Part shown: positions 44,999 to 53,021 of the stretch, in pieces
Position numbering within the stretch: the first letter of the stretch is position 1
Layout of the letters: every line of letters starts with the position of its first letter
Assembly (NCBI RefSeq): GCF_001426885.1
Contig: NZ_LMFP01000028.1
Coordinates: forward strand, 927,026-991,025
Source of the DNA: Pelomonas sp. Root1444
GTDB lineage: Bacteria; Pseudomonadota; Gammaproteobacteria; Burkholderiales; Burkholderiaceae_C
Direction of reading: 5' to 3'
DNA length: 64,000 nt
Made by a program: the position numbers and the translations under genes
The notes under the pieces: model-generated
Databases searched by the model: none
The model's input: only the letters and a program-made list of their open reading frames with translations
Told to the model about the DNA's origin: nothing

Positions 44999-47758
44999 AT
45001 GAATCAGAACTCTTGGCACCGGCACCGCCGGCACGGCTTGGCCCTGGCGGCCACCCTTTGCTGCGCCGCGGCTCAGGCTCAGGCGCAGGCTCAAACCGCT
45101 CAGAGCAACACGCCTGAGCCAACCCAGCTGGAGCGGATCAACGTCACCGGCTCACACATCCGCCGTGTCGACCTGGAAAGCGCGCTGCCGGTGCAGGTGA
45201 TCACGGCCGAGGAGATCCGTCGCAGCGGCAACATGTCGGTGACCGAGGTCCTGCAGTCGCTGACCGCCAACGGCGCCGGCGGCATGACCGACACGGCCTC
45301 GTTCGGCAGCTTCGCGTACGGGGCCTCGGGCGTTTCGCTGCGCAGCCTGGGCCCAACGGCGACGCTGATCCTGATCAACGGCCGCCGGCTGGCGCCCTAC
45401 AGCGTGCCGGACATCAACAACGGCCTGACGAACTTCGTGAACGTGGACGCCATCCCGCGCACGGCGATCAAGCGCATCGAAGTGCTCAAGGACGGCGCCT
45501 CCGCCATCTACGGTTCGGACGCCATGGCGGGTGTCGTCAACATCATCCTGCGCGACGACTACGAGAGCACGGAGGTCGAAGCCCAGTTGCGCTCCAGCGT
45601 GAAGGGCGGCTTCGGCAACCAGTGGGCAGCCCTGACGACCGGCCGCGGCAACCTGCGCCGTGACGGCTGGAACTGGGTGGCCACCGTCGACGTCAACCAC
45701 CGCGACGAAGTCATGTTGGCCGACGTCGTGGACCGCGTCGTCGATGCGCGCCACCACGACAACAGCTTCTACTACACGGCCCAACCCTTCAACAGCCGGT
45801 ACACGCCCACGCCCAACTACTACGGCGGCGTGAGCATCGACCCGGCAACGGGCGCATCCAACGCCGCCACCCGCACCGGCCGGGCCTCGGCCAACTGCCC
45901 CAGCGACAACCGCTGGGCGTTCAACAGCACCTTCACGCCGGCGCTGAACCTCTGCGGCTACAGCTCGTGGAAAGACATCCAGTACGTATCGCCCACCCAG
46001 CGCGGGACGCTGTTCACCCACGGGGAGATGACGCTGGGCGAAAGCGCCTCGCTGTTCGGCGAGCTGTCGCTCACCCGGCTGACCAACAAGCAGAGCGACT
46101 GGCCCGTCCCCTTCGGCAGCGGCAATGGCGCCACGCCCAACGGGCGTGACGGCGGCGTGTCCTACGTCCCGCAGTTCCTGCCCGAAGGCCATCCGAACAA
46201 CCCCTTCACCGGACAGCCGGCCGGCATCACCTACCTGTTCTCCGATGTCGGCAAGCAAGGCATCCACGTCACGAACAACACGGCCCGATTGCTGGTCGGC
46301 CTGCGCGGCACCTACAAGGATTGGGACTGGGAAACCGGCGTGATGCACGCCCGCGACACCGCCGACGTGTCGTACGTGAACCGTGTGAGCCTGCCGGTGC
46401 TGCGCGATGCGGTGCAGAACGGCACCTACAACTTCGAGAACCCCAAGGCCGGTTCGGTCACGGCCGACCAGTTGCGCATCAACCCAGTCGACCACGGCCG
46501 CACCGCATTCACCATGGTCGACGCCAAGGTCAGCGGCCAGGTCGGCGCATTGCCCGGAGGCCCGATCAACGTGGCTGCGGGCGCCGAAGTGCGTCACGAG
46601 GAGCGGGTCTACAACCCCGACGACCGCATCTTCGGCGGCCAGGTGTACCTGCAGGTCGCCGGCCGCACCCGCGGCAGCCGCAACGTCATGTCGACGTTCG
46701 GTGAGGTCGAGCTGCCGCTGCTGAAGTCATTGCAGGCCCAGGTCGCCCTGCGCGGCGACCACTACTCCGACTATGGCTCCTCGGTCACGCCCAAGCTGGG
46801 TGTCGCCTGGGCCCCGGTGCCGACCTTCAAGGCGCGGGCCAGCCTGTCGCAGGGCTTCCGCGCGCCGTCCCTGAGCGAATCCGGCAAGTCCGACGTGCCG
46901 CTGTTCTCCTACGTCAACTTCGATCCCAAGCGCTGCGGCGACTTCAAGATCGACTGCGACGGCTACCGCAACAGCGGCGCCATCAAGGCCAGCCGCGACC
47001 TGAAGCCGGAGCGCTCTGCGAGCTACGGCCTGGGCTTCGTCTACGAGCCGGTGAGCGAGTTCTCGATGACCGTCGACTACTGGGACGTTCGCCGTCGCAA
47101 CGAGATCGTCTTCGTCGATCCGCAGACCGTCGTCGACCATGAGGACGACACCAGCCCGCTGTATGCCGGACGTGTGCATCGCAGCCCGGCAGACACCGTG
47201 AGCATCCCGGGCCAGTCCATTCCCGGCCGCATCACGACCGTCGACCAGGCCTACCTGAACCAGGGCCGCACCCAAGTGCGCGGCGTCGACGTGTCGCTGC
47301 GCGGCTCGCTCCCACTGCCAGGCACCGCGCCCCTGCGTGTCACCGTGGAAGCCACCTACCTGGACCGCTGGCGTGGCGTCGACACCGACGACCAGCCTTG
47401 GGTCGTCAACACGGGCAACCTGGGCATGCCCCGCCTGCGCAGCACGACCGGTTTCGGCTGGTCGCCGGGCCCCTGGGACCTGGGCGCGACGTTCCGCCAC
47501 CTCTCCGGCTACCGGGCCACGGTGGCGAACCAGGCCTGCACCGGCGCGCGCTTCCTCGGCGTCTGCGACGTCGGCAGCTACGACACGTTGGACCTGACCC
47601 TGGCCTACAGGCCCAGCAAGGCCTGGACGCTGCGCAGCACGTTGCTCAACGCAACCAATGCCGGCATGCCGTTCACGCCGACCCTTCCCCTTGGCAACCG
47701 CTACTGGTACTCACCAGCAGGGCGGATGTTGTCCCTGAGCGTTCGCCACGAGCTCTGA
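44999..47758 (+). CDS. TonB-dependent outer-membrane receptor
   Basis: A 919-residue outer-membrane receptor. Signal peptide about 1-30; plug domain about 45-165 with VITAEEIRRSGNMSVTEVLQ near 64-83, SLRSLGPTATLILINGRRLA near 115-134 and LKDGASAIYGSDAMAGVVNI near 163-182; then a 22-strand barrel ending in an aromatic C-terminus near SVRHEL. It belongs to the large receptors that import sugars or oligosaccharides in Burkholderiales and Xanthomonadales, an inference from style rather than from a ligand motif. GGAGG precedes the ATG. A decayed paralogue and several operator-like motifs lie upstream. Energy comes from TonB-ExbBD encoded elsewhere. Confidence 0.93.
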   Translation: MNQNSWHRHRRHGLALAATLCCAAAQAQAQAQTAQSNTPEPTQLERINVTGSHIRRVDLESALPVQVITAEEIRRSGNMSVTEVLQSLTANGAGGMTDTASFGSFAYGASGVSLRSLGPTATLILINGRRLAPYSVPDINNGLTNFVNVDAIPRTAIKRIEVLKDGASAIYGSDAMAGVVNIILRDDYESTEVEAQLRSSVKGGFGNQWAALTTGRGNLRRDGWNWVATVDVNHRDEVMLADVVDRVVDARHHDNSFYYTAQPFNSRYTPTPNYYGGVSIDPATGASNAATRTGRASANCPSDNRWAFNSTFTPALNLCGYSSWKDIQYVSPTQRGTLFTHGEMTLGESASLFGELSLTRLTNKQSDWPVPFGSGNGATPNGRDGGVSYVPQFLPEGHPNNPFTGQPAGITYLFSDVGKQGIHVTNNTARLLVGLRGTYKDWDWETGVMHARDTADVSYVNRVSLPVLRDAVQNGTYNFENPKAGSVTADQLRINPVDHGRTAFTMVDAKVSGQVGALPGGPINVAAGAEVRHEERVYNPDDRIFGGQVYLQVAGRTRGSRNVMSTFGEVELPLLKSLQAQVALRGDHYSDYGSSVTPKLGVAWAPVPTFKARASLSQGFRAPSLSESGKSDVPLFSYVNFDPKRCGDFKIDCDGYRNSGAIKASRDLKPERSASYGLGFVYEPVSEFSMTVDYWDVRRRNEIVFVDPQTVVDHEDDTSPLYAGRVHRSPADTVSIPGQSIPGRITTVDQAYLNQGRTQVRGVDVSLRGSLPLPGTAPLRVTVEATYLDRWRGVDTDDQPWVVNTGNLGMPRLRSTTGFGWSPGPWDLGATFRHLSGYRATVANQACTGARFLGVCDVGSYDTLDLTLAYRPSKAWTLRSTLLNATNAGMPFTPTLPLGNRYWYSPAGRMLSLSVRHEL

Positions 47759-47769
47759 CGCCGGGACAC

Positions 47770-47836
47770 GGCAAGCGGCGGGCCGACGCGGCCCGAGAAT
47801 GGAGGCTGGCCGGTCCCGCGCCAGCCTCCGCTTGCC
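47770..47836. repeat. Nested inverted repeats between the receptor and DUF6502 genes
   Basis: Outer arms GGCAAGCGG (47770-47778) and CCGCTTGCC (47828-47836) enclose inner arms GGAGGCTGG (47801-47809) and CCAGCCTCC (47821-47829). Both pairs are perfect 9-bp matches but overlap by 2 bp, so they are alternative or stacked folds. No T-run follows. It lies 6 bp before the DUF6502 start and may terminate the receptor transcript or control translation of the next gene. Confidence 0.5.
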
Positions 47837-47841
47837 GCCTC

Positions 47842-48699
47842 ATGAACTTCGACTTTTCCCCGCTGCTCCGCTACCTGCTCCGCCGCCTGGTGCGCATCGC
47901 CATCGGCAGCGGCATCACCTACCAGGCCTTCTGCAAGTTGGTGCGCTCGGTGTACTTCGACGTCGCCTCGGAGTTCGAGCCCGTCAAGGGCAAGCCCAAT
48001 TCGGACAGCCGCATCACGCTGCTGACCGGCCTGCCGCGCCGCGACGTGCGGGCGCTGCGCGAGAGCGCCGACACGCCCCCCAATCCGAGGCCGAACATCG
48101 AACGGCTGGTGCTGGACGCCTGGTCGTCGTCGCTGGACTTCATGGACGCCGACGGCAACATGCTGCCGCTGCCACGCACCCAGCGCCAGGGCGGCACGCG
48201 CTCGTTCGAGGCGCTGGTGGAGCGCGTCAACAAGGACATCCGTGCCCGCTCGCTGCTGGACGAATGGCTGCGCAAGGGCTTTGTCGTGCTGGACGAACAG
48301 GACCGCGTGCGGCCCGTGCAGCGCCGCTCCACGGGCGTGGTCGAGGGCGCCACGGGCACCGGGCTGCTGCTCGGCGAGATGGTCTCTGACTTGTTGAACG
48401 GCTTCGAGCGCGTCTACGTGCAAGAGCGGCCTGTGCCGGGCTTCGGCTTTCATGTCGTCTACGGCCACCACCTCAGCGAGGAATCAGCGCAGCTGATCTG
48501 CTCGACCGCCCAGCGCGAGGGCGCCCAGCTGATGAACCGCCTCAACCGGCTCGTCGTCGAGCGCGAGACCCTGGATGCGCGCCGCGATGACGCGCCGCAA
48601 CGGGTGATGGTGGGCTTCGGCGCCTACCCGGCCGATGCCAGCCTGGACCCCGGCCTGATGGCCAAGCCGGTGCCGCCTGGCACCGACGCCGCGGGCTAG
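47842..48699 (+). CDS. DUF6502 family protein
   Basis: A 285-residue cytoplasmic protein matching the DUF6502 pattern: LLRYLLRRLVRIAIGSGITY near 8-27 followed by FCKLVRSVYFDVA, then DSRITLLTGLPRRDVRALRE near 55-74, which looks like a helix-turn-helix, and a C-terminal domain of unknown fold. The HTH-like layout suggests a DNA-binding or stress-related role, but none is established. It stands alone with structured DNA just upstream. The ATG at 47842 is the family start. Confidence 0.72.
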   Translation: MNFDFSPLLRYLLRRLVRIAIGSGITYQAFCKLVRSVYFDVASEFEPVKGKPNSDSRITLLTGLPRRDVRALRESADTPPNPRPNIERLVLDAWSSSLDFMDADGNMLPLPRTQRQGGTRSFEALVERVNKDIRARSLLDEWLRKGFVVLDEQDRVRPVQRRSTGVVEGATGTGLLLGEMVSDLLNGFERVYVQERPVPGFGFHVVYGHHLSEESAQLICSTAQREGAQLMNRLNRLVVERETLDARRDDAPQRVMVGFGAYPADASLDPGLMAKPVPPGTDAAG

Positions 48700-48819
48700 C
48701 TGGGCCATCGACAGCTTGCTGTCAAACCCGAAGCCAATTCAGGCGACGGGGCTGTTGCTGACAAGCGCCTGTCATTCGCGGATGCTGTGATCCGGCCTCC
48801 TCACGCAGCAGCTCACACC

Positions 48820-49236
48820 ATGTCGATCGACCAACGCCGTTCCCCCCGCGTCGAGTTCTTCCTCGTGCCGGCCGAGCACGAGCAACTGCCCGTCTGGGTC
48901 ATCAAGCCCGAGAGCCTGTCCGAGTCGCGTGGCGGCGTCGTCGTCAACCTCAGCGAGGACGGTTTGCAGATCCTCATGGCGGCCGAGCCGCCGCTGGACG
49001 CCCAGCACTACGAGCTGCGCCTGCTGCTCGGTGAGGACGAGGGCGTGCCGCTCTTCAGCGCTTCGGTGCGCCGCGTCTGGAGTCGGCCGCTGAGCAAGAT
49101 CGTGCAGCTCGGCGGCTTCGAGTTCGAGACCTCCAACTCCGAGGCCGAGGAATTCCTGCTGGCGCAGACCGCGCAGATCACCGCACGCAAGTGGGTGCGC
49201 TGCGTGCTGGTGGAGCGGACGGCGGCGCTGGCCTGA
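48820..49236 (+). CDS. PilZ-domain protein
   Basis: A 138-residue protein that is essentially one PilZ domain. The c-di-GMP binding motifs are recognisable: QRRSPRVEF near 5-13 (RxxxR type) and VVNLSEDGLQILM near 41-53 (D/NxSxxG type). It is a candidate c-di-GMP receptor affecting motility, exopolysaccharide or adhesion. No signal peptide. Upstream, the perfect inverted repeat GACAGC-tt-GCTGTC (48710-48723) lies just after the DUF6502 stop and may be a weak terminator. The next recognisable gene, mgtC-like, starts 288 bp further on, past a PEP-CTERM relic. Confidence 0.82.
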   Translation: MSIDQRRSPRVEFFLVPAEHEQLPVWVIKPESLSESRGGVVVNLSEDGLQILMAAEPPLDAQHYELRLLLGEDEGVPLFSASVRRVWSRPLSKIVQLGGFEFETSNSEAEEFLLAQTAQITARKWVRCVLVERTAALA

Positions 49237-49249
49237 GGCCAGTGTCGAT

Positions 49250-49373
49250 TCAGCGGCTGCGGCGGGCGCGCAGGCCCAGCCCGACCAGTCCACGCCCAGG
49301 TGCCCGGCTCGGGCACGACAGTGACGGAGATGGCCGAACAGGTTTCCGGCTTGGACGCCACGGCACGCACCGC
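49250..49373 (-). pseudogene. Relic of a PEP-CTERM protein C-terminus
   Basis: On the minus strand one frame reads SKPETCSAISVTVVPEPGTW followed by AW, and another frame then continues GLVGLGLRARRSR and stops at 49250-49252. Together they form the PEP-CTERM sorting signal (VPEPGTWA, a short TM stretch, an Arg-rich end), broken by a small deletion or frameshift in the TM segment. No intact upstream gene is visible. The opposite strand has no better explanation, since the mgtC-like coding region probably starts only at 49525. Confidence 0.6.
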
Positions 49374-49524
49374 GCTGGGCAACGATCGTGCAACACGCAG
49401 CCCGGCCGGGAAGCTGGCGCCAGCCCGCTCATTCGCGCGCCTCGCGACGCGCGGCCTTCCCTCTGGCGGCCCGCGAACGGCTGGGTTAGCGTGGCTGCGG
49501 GGCAGGGTCGCCCCGCCACCGGTC

Positions 49525-50283
49525 ATGCCCATGCTCGATGCCGATCATCTGATGCGCTACTGGACCGACAGCCAATGGGCCGCCAACGTGCTGATGCTGA
49601 TGCATCTCGTGGGCGCCATGGTGCTGGGCCTGCTGCTCGGCTACGAGCGGGCCTACCACGGCCGCGCGGCGGGCATGCGCACCTACGCGCTGGTCTGCAT
49701 GGCGTCCTGCGCCGTGACCATCCTCGTCGGCTACCCCGATCAATGGTTCGGCGGCCACATGGCAGGCGGCTCGCTGCCGCAGTTCATCGACCCCACACGC
49801 GTGATCCAGGGCGTGGTGACGGCCATCGGCTTCCTGTGCGCCGGCGTCATCATGCGCGAGGGCATGAACATCTCGGGGCTGACGACGGCGGCCTCGATGT
49901 GGGCCGCCTCGGCCGTCGGCATCGTGCTGGGCATGGGCTTTTACTTCGCGGCCGTCACGCTGACGCTGCTGTGCGCGACGCTGATGATGTGGGGCGCCAA
50001 GCTGGAGAGCCGGCTGCCCTCCCACCCCGCCATCGCGGTGACGCTGCGCGGCGAACCGGGCCGGCGCTTCACGCAGGCCGAGCTGGCCGAGTTCGCCGAC
50101 GGCCTGGGCTACCGCTTCGCGCCTGGCTCGCTGAGCATCGAGAAGCAGGGCGACCACGAGGAGTGGCGCTTCGTCTGCACCGCCAAGCAGAACTTCAAGG
50201 GCCAGACGCTGTGCCGCTTCACCGACCGGCTGCATGAGCTGCACGGCGTGGCGGGCTATCGCGTGACTCATGCGCGAAACTAG
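49525..50283 (+). CDS. MgtC/SapB-family membrane protein
   Basis: A 252-residue inner-membrane protein: four to five TM helices in the N-terminal 150 residues with the MgtC motif LGLLLGYERAYHGRAAGMRT near 35-54 and AIGFLCAGVIMREGMNISGL near 102-121, then a C-terminal cytoplasmic ACT-like domain (about 165-250). MgtC proteins act in magnesium homeostasis and virulence, perhaps by modulating ATP synthase or magnesium transport. The start is taken at 49525 (MPMLDADHLM) because the in-frame extension to 49300 runs through the PEP-CTERM relic and has no family similarity. An ATG at 49531 is also possible. Confidence 0.85.
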   Translation: MPMLDADHLMRYWTDSQWAANVLMLMHLVGAMVLGLLLGYERAYHGRAAGMRTYALVCMASCAVTILVGYPDQWFGGHMAGGSLPQFIDPTRVIQGVVTAIGFLCAGVIMREGMNISGLTTAASMWAASAVGIVLGMGFYFAAVTLTLLCATLMMWGAKLESRLPSHPAIAVTLRGEPGRRFTQAELAEFADGLGYRFAPGSLSIEKQGDHEEWRFVCTAKQNFKGQTLCRFTDRLHELHGVAGYRVTHARN

Positions 50284-50334
50284 AGCAGGCTCGAGGCAAC
50301 CGCGTCGCGCGCTCGGACTTACCGCTATCGGGCT

Positions 50335-51126
50335 TCAGTCGATGGCTGGGTAGTCGCCCAGGCCGTCCGGCCACGGCGTCAGGATCTCGAAGCCGTCGGC
50401 CGTCACGGTCACCATGTGTTCCCACTGCGCCGATAGCGAATGGTCGCGCGTCACCACCGTCCAGCCGTCGTTCAGCTCGCGGATGCCCGCGCCGCCCGCG
50501 TTGATCATGGGCTCGATGGTGAAGATCATGCCCTCCTGCAGCTTCAGGCCCTCGCCCGGGCGGCCGAAGTGGTTGACGTGTGGCTCGTCGTGGTAGATGT
50601 CGCCGATGCCGTGCCCGCCGTACTCGCGCACGACGCTGAAGCCGGCCGCATGCGCCACCTTCTGGATGGCATGGCCCACGTCGCCTAACGTCGCACCCGG
50701 GCGCACCTCACGGATGCCGGCGCGCAGCGCCTCGTAGGTCGTCGTCACCAGCCGGCGCGCCAGCACATTGGCCTCGCCGACGATGAACATGCGGCTGCTG
50801 TCGCCGAACCAGCCGTCCTTCGTGAGCGTCACGTCCACGTTGACGATGTCGCCCTTCTTCAGCCGCTTGTCCTTCGACGGGATGCCGTGGCAGACGACGT
50901 GGTTGGGCGAGATGCAGGCCGTTTTCGGATAGCCGTGGTAGCCGACATTGGACGGGATGCACTTCAGCTCGTTGACGATGTAGTCGCGGCAGAGGTCGTC
51001 CAGTTCCTCGGTGGTCACGCCCGGCACGACGTGAGGCTTGAGCATCGCCAGCACCTCGGCGATCAGGTGCCCGGCCTCGCGGGCCTTGGCCACCTCGGCG
51101 GGCGTGCGCAGCTTGATGCTCTTCAT
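50335..51126 (-). CDS. map: Type I methionine aminopeptidase
   Basis: A 263-residue dinuclear metallopeptidase. Metal ligands are all visible: Asp in GDIVNVDVTLTKDG near 92-105, Asp in WFGDSSRMF near 106-114, His in GGHGIGDIYHDEPHVNHFG near 170-188, Glu in MIFTIEPMI near 201, and Glu in AQWEHMVTV near 235. It removes the initiator methionine from new proteins. Its ATG overlaps the ParD-like stop by 4 nt (ATGA), so the pair is translationally coupled. Because such a map gene is linked to a RHH regulator it may be a secondary copy rather than the housekeeping one. Confidence 0.92.
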   Translation of the reverse strand: MKSIKLRTPAEVAKAREAGHLIAEVLAMLKPHVVPGVTTEELDDLCRDYIVNELKCIPSNVGYHGYPKTACISPNHVVCHGIPSKDKRLKKGDIVNVDVTLTKDGWFGDSSRMFIVGEANVLARRLVTTTYEALRAGIREVRPGATLGDVGHAIQKVAHAAGFSVVREYGGHGIGDIYHDEPHVNHFGRPGEGLKLQEGMIFTIEPMINAGGAGIRELNDGWTVVTRDHSLSAQWEHMVTVTADGFEILTPWPDGLGDYPAID

Positions 51127-51371
51127 GCCCGCGCTCCTTTGGCCTTGGGCGCTTGAGCCCAGCCGGCCAGGCGCGCCAGGTCCAGCCCGCCCTCGTGCTC
51201 GGCGCGGATCAGCAGCTGGCAGATCTCGCTGTGGCTCAGCTGCGGATGCAGTTCGGCGAGCATGCCGATGCGCATCCAGTGCTCGGCCTGGGCGTTGATG
51301 GAGCGCGACAAGGCCTGGCTCGCAACGCGCAGGCTCTCGTGCATCGGATCGGAGATTTTGACGATTCCCAT
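51123..51371 (-). CDS. ParD-like ribbon-helix-helix antitoxin-type protein
   Basis: An 82-residue protein starting MGIVKISDPMHESLRVASQA with SRSINAQAEHWMRIGMLAEL near 22-41, the PF11903-type ParD-like pattern. The N-terminal beta strand should form the DNA-contacting ribbon and the rest the helices of an RHH dimer. No ParE toxin gene follows; the next gene, overlapping by 4 nt, is methionine aminopeptidase. A 28-bp near-perfect palindrome lies 10 bp upstream, a likely autoregulatory operator. The protein may regulate its own operon or bind the aminopeptidase; sequence does not show which. Confidence 0.82.
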   Translation of the reverse strand: MGIVKISDPMHESLRVASQALSRSINAQAEHWMRIGMLAELHPQLSHSEICQLLIRAEHEGGLDLARLAGWAQAPKAKGARA

Positions 51372-51381
51372 GCCGCGGACT

Positions 51382-51409
51382 ATATACGCTTCGTATACGA
51401 AACGTATAT
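51382..51409 (-). promoter_or_regulatory. 28-bp palindromic operator of the parD-like/map pair
   Basis: The arms ATATACG (51382-51388) and CGTATAT (51403-51409) plus the centre TTCGTATACGAA (51390-51401) form one palindrome with a single mismatched pair (51389/51402). It contains repeated GTATAC-like half-sites, as expected for RHH dimers binding side by side. It is AT-rich in GC-rich surroundings and lies 10 bp before the ParD-like start, immediately after the thioesterase stop codon. Confidence 0.75.
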
Positions 51410-51852
51410 CACCCCGTGAGAGTCACCACGGCCTTGTCGTAGATGTCGAGGAACGCCGCCGGCATGCGCCGCGGCTTGCCGCTGCTGATCTCGATGCAGA
51501 CCAGTGCCCAGCGGCCGCGCACCAGCGTGACGCCGTCGCTCGCGCGGCGCAGCTGAAAGCGCCGCTCCATCGTCAGCCTGCCGTCGCTGGCCGTCAGCCA
51601 GGTGCCCAGCACCAGCGCCTCGCCTTCGAAGGACGGCAGCAGGTACTCGTAATGCCCCTCGCGGATGGCCATCGCGCGGTCCAGGCGGCGGTAGTCGGCC
51701 AGCGACAGCCCCAGCGCCTCGGAGTGCGCCCAGCCGGCCTGCTCGCACCAGCGCACGTAGACGGCATTGTTGGTGTGGTCCAGGCCGTCGATGTCGCTCG
51801 GTTGGGGCGTCAGCGCCAGCGTGAAGGGCGATGGGTAGTCCCAGTCCGTCAC
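51409..51852 (-). CDS. Acyl-CoA thioesterase (4HBT/YbgC-FadM type)
   Basis: A 147-residue hot-dog-fold thioesterase. The 4HBT signature is DIDGLDHTNNAVYVRWCEQA near 20-39, with the catalytic Asp/His region, and later a YEYLLPSFEGEALVLGTWLT near 68-87. It cleaves acyl-CoA thioesters. It starts with GTG in a GTGA overlap with the JetD-like gene, so it is coupled to the defence operon, which is unexpected. It may simply have joined the operon. The operator palindrome of the parD-like/map pair begins at its last base. Confidence 0.82.
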   Translation of the reverse strand: MTDWDYPSPFTLALTPQPSDIDGLDHTNNAVYVRWCEQAGWAHSEALGLSLADYRRLDRAMAIREGHYEYLLPSFEGEALVLGTWLTASDGRLTMERRFQLRRASDGVTLVRGRWALVCIEISSGKPRRMPAAFLDIYDKAVVTLTG

Positions 51853-53021
51853 AGCCAGCCCTCCTGTTCGGCCTTGAACCCGCCTTCGGCGAGCGCATCG
51901 CGAAGCGCCGCCAGCGCGGGCGGAAGCTCGCGTACCGTAAGCCGCTCCAGCACCTGCCGGTCATAGCGGCCCAGCGGCTGGCGGCCGGTGCCGGCCAGCC
52001 GCTCGGGCTCCATCGCGGTGGCCGCCCACGGCAGGCCGCAGGCCTCGAGGGGCGCTGCGGCGGCCAGCGCGATCTCGATACCGGCGGGGTCGGCATCCGC
52101 GCTGACCGCTGCCGGCGCGGGCGCCAGCGCCAGCAGGTGCGAGACGGCCTGTGCCCAGGCCCGCGTCGGGCGGCCGGCAATCCACACCAGCGCATCGCCT
52201 GGCACACGGCGCGCCGCCTGCTTCTCGAAGCTGGCGCGGTTCTCGATCAGCCACCAGCGCGCGGGCGGCGTGTCCACGCGCTGCAGCGTCAGCAGCGAGG
52301 GCACCGGCAGCGTCGCGAAGGCCAGTGCGCCAAGGTCCGCGCGGCGCGTATCGGGCCAGACGAGGGACAGGTCGCCCGCCAGCGTCAAGGTCGGCGCGAA
52401 CGCACCGATGCCCAGCGCCGGCAGGTCGAAATGGCGCTCCAGCCATTGCCATTCGCCGTCGCCGATGGCCTTGGTGTGGCCCAGCCGCAGCGCGAAATCG
52501 CGGCGCAGGCCTTCGGCGCCCTCGCCCACCCAGCCGACCAGCGCTTGCAGCAGCGCGGCGCGGGCTTCGGCCGGGCCGACGGCCATGCGCGACTCCGCCA
52601 GCGCCTGCGCGGCCTCGCCGACGAGGTCGTCGGCCATCAGCGCGTCCAGGCGCTGCGCCAGCGCCGCACGGCGGGCATCGCGGTCGCTGCGAGTGGGCAG
52701 GCCCAGCGCCGCCTGCAGGCGCTCCAGTTCGACCCAGCACAGCTCCACCGGCCGCCAGCGCCCCTTCTCGAAGCGCTCCTTGCGCGTGCACAGCCCCGCC
52801 TTCAGCGCCAGGTCGGACAGCCGGTGCGCCAGCTCGATGCGATCCGGCCCCGCCGCTTCCAGCAGGCCCTGCCACTTGCGCGTGGCGGCGCTGCCGCGCA
52901 GCCAGTCGAGCAGCAAGGGCTGCTCGTCGTCCTTCAGCCGCGGCAGCGCGCCCGGCCAGGTGGGCGCGGCGGCCTCCAGCTCCTGCCTGGACCGATCCCC
53001 CGAGCGAGCGCGCCAGTCCAT
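51849..53021 (-). CDS. jetD: Wadjet JetD-like TOPRIM protein
   Basis: A 390-residue protein whose C-terminal third is a TOPRIM domain of the topoisomerase VI/Spo11 kind seen in JetD: the metal-binding Glu260 in WWLIENRASF, a VWIAGRPT strand near 279-286, and the acidic pair Asp309/Asp311 in VSADADPAGIEIA. N-terminal helices about 30-200 hold a winged-helix-like region (KAGLCTRKERFEKGRWRPVE). In Wadjet systems JetD is the nuclease that cuts plasmid DNA captured by the SMC complex. It overlaps jetC by 1 nt (TGATG) and the thioesterase by 4 nt. The subtype is uncertain. Confidence 0.72.
   Translation of the reverse strand: MDWRARSGDRSRQELEAAAPTWPGALPRLKDDEQPLLLDWLRGSAATRKWQGLLEAAGPDRIELAHRLSDLALKAGLCTRKERFEKGRWRPVELCWVELERLQAALGLPTRSDRDARRAALAQRLDALMADDLVGEAAQALAESRMAVGPAEARAALLQALVGWVGEGAEGLRRDFALRLGHTKAIGDGEWQWLERHFDLPALGIGAFAPTLTLAGDLSLVWPDTRRADLGALAFATLPVPSLLTLQRVDTPPARWWLIENRASFEKQAARRVPGDALVWIAGRPTRAWAQAVSHLLALAPAPAAVSADADPAGIEIALAAAAPLEACGLPWAATAMEPERLAGTGRQPLGRYDRQVLERLTVRELPPALAALRDALAEGGFKAEQEGWL

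Noticed and set aside
49300..49524. N-terminal extension of the MgtC-like protein to an ATG at 49300
   Set aside because: The added 75 residues have no family match and run across a PEP-CTERM relic on the other strand.
51123..51371. Classic ParDE toxin-antitoxin module
   Set aside because: No ParE-like gene lies beside the ParD-like gene; the partner is map.
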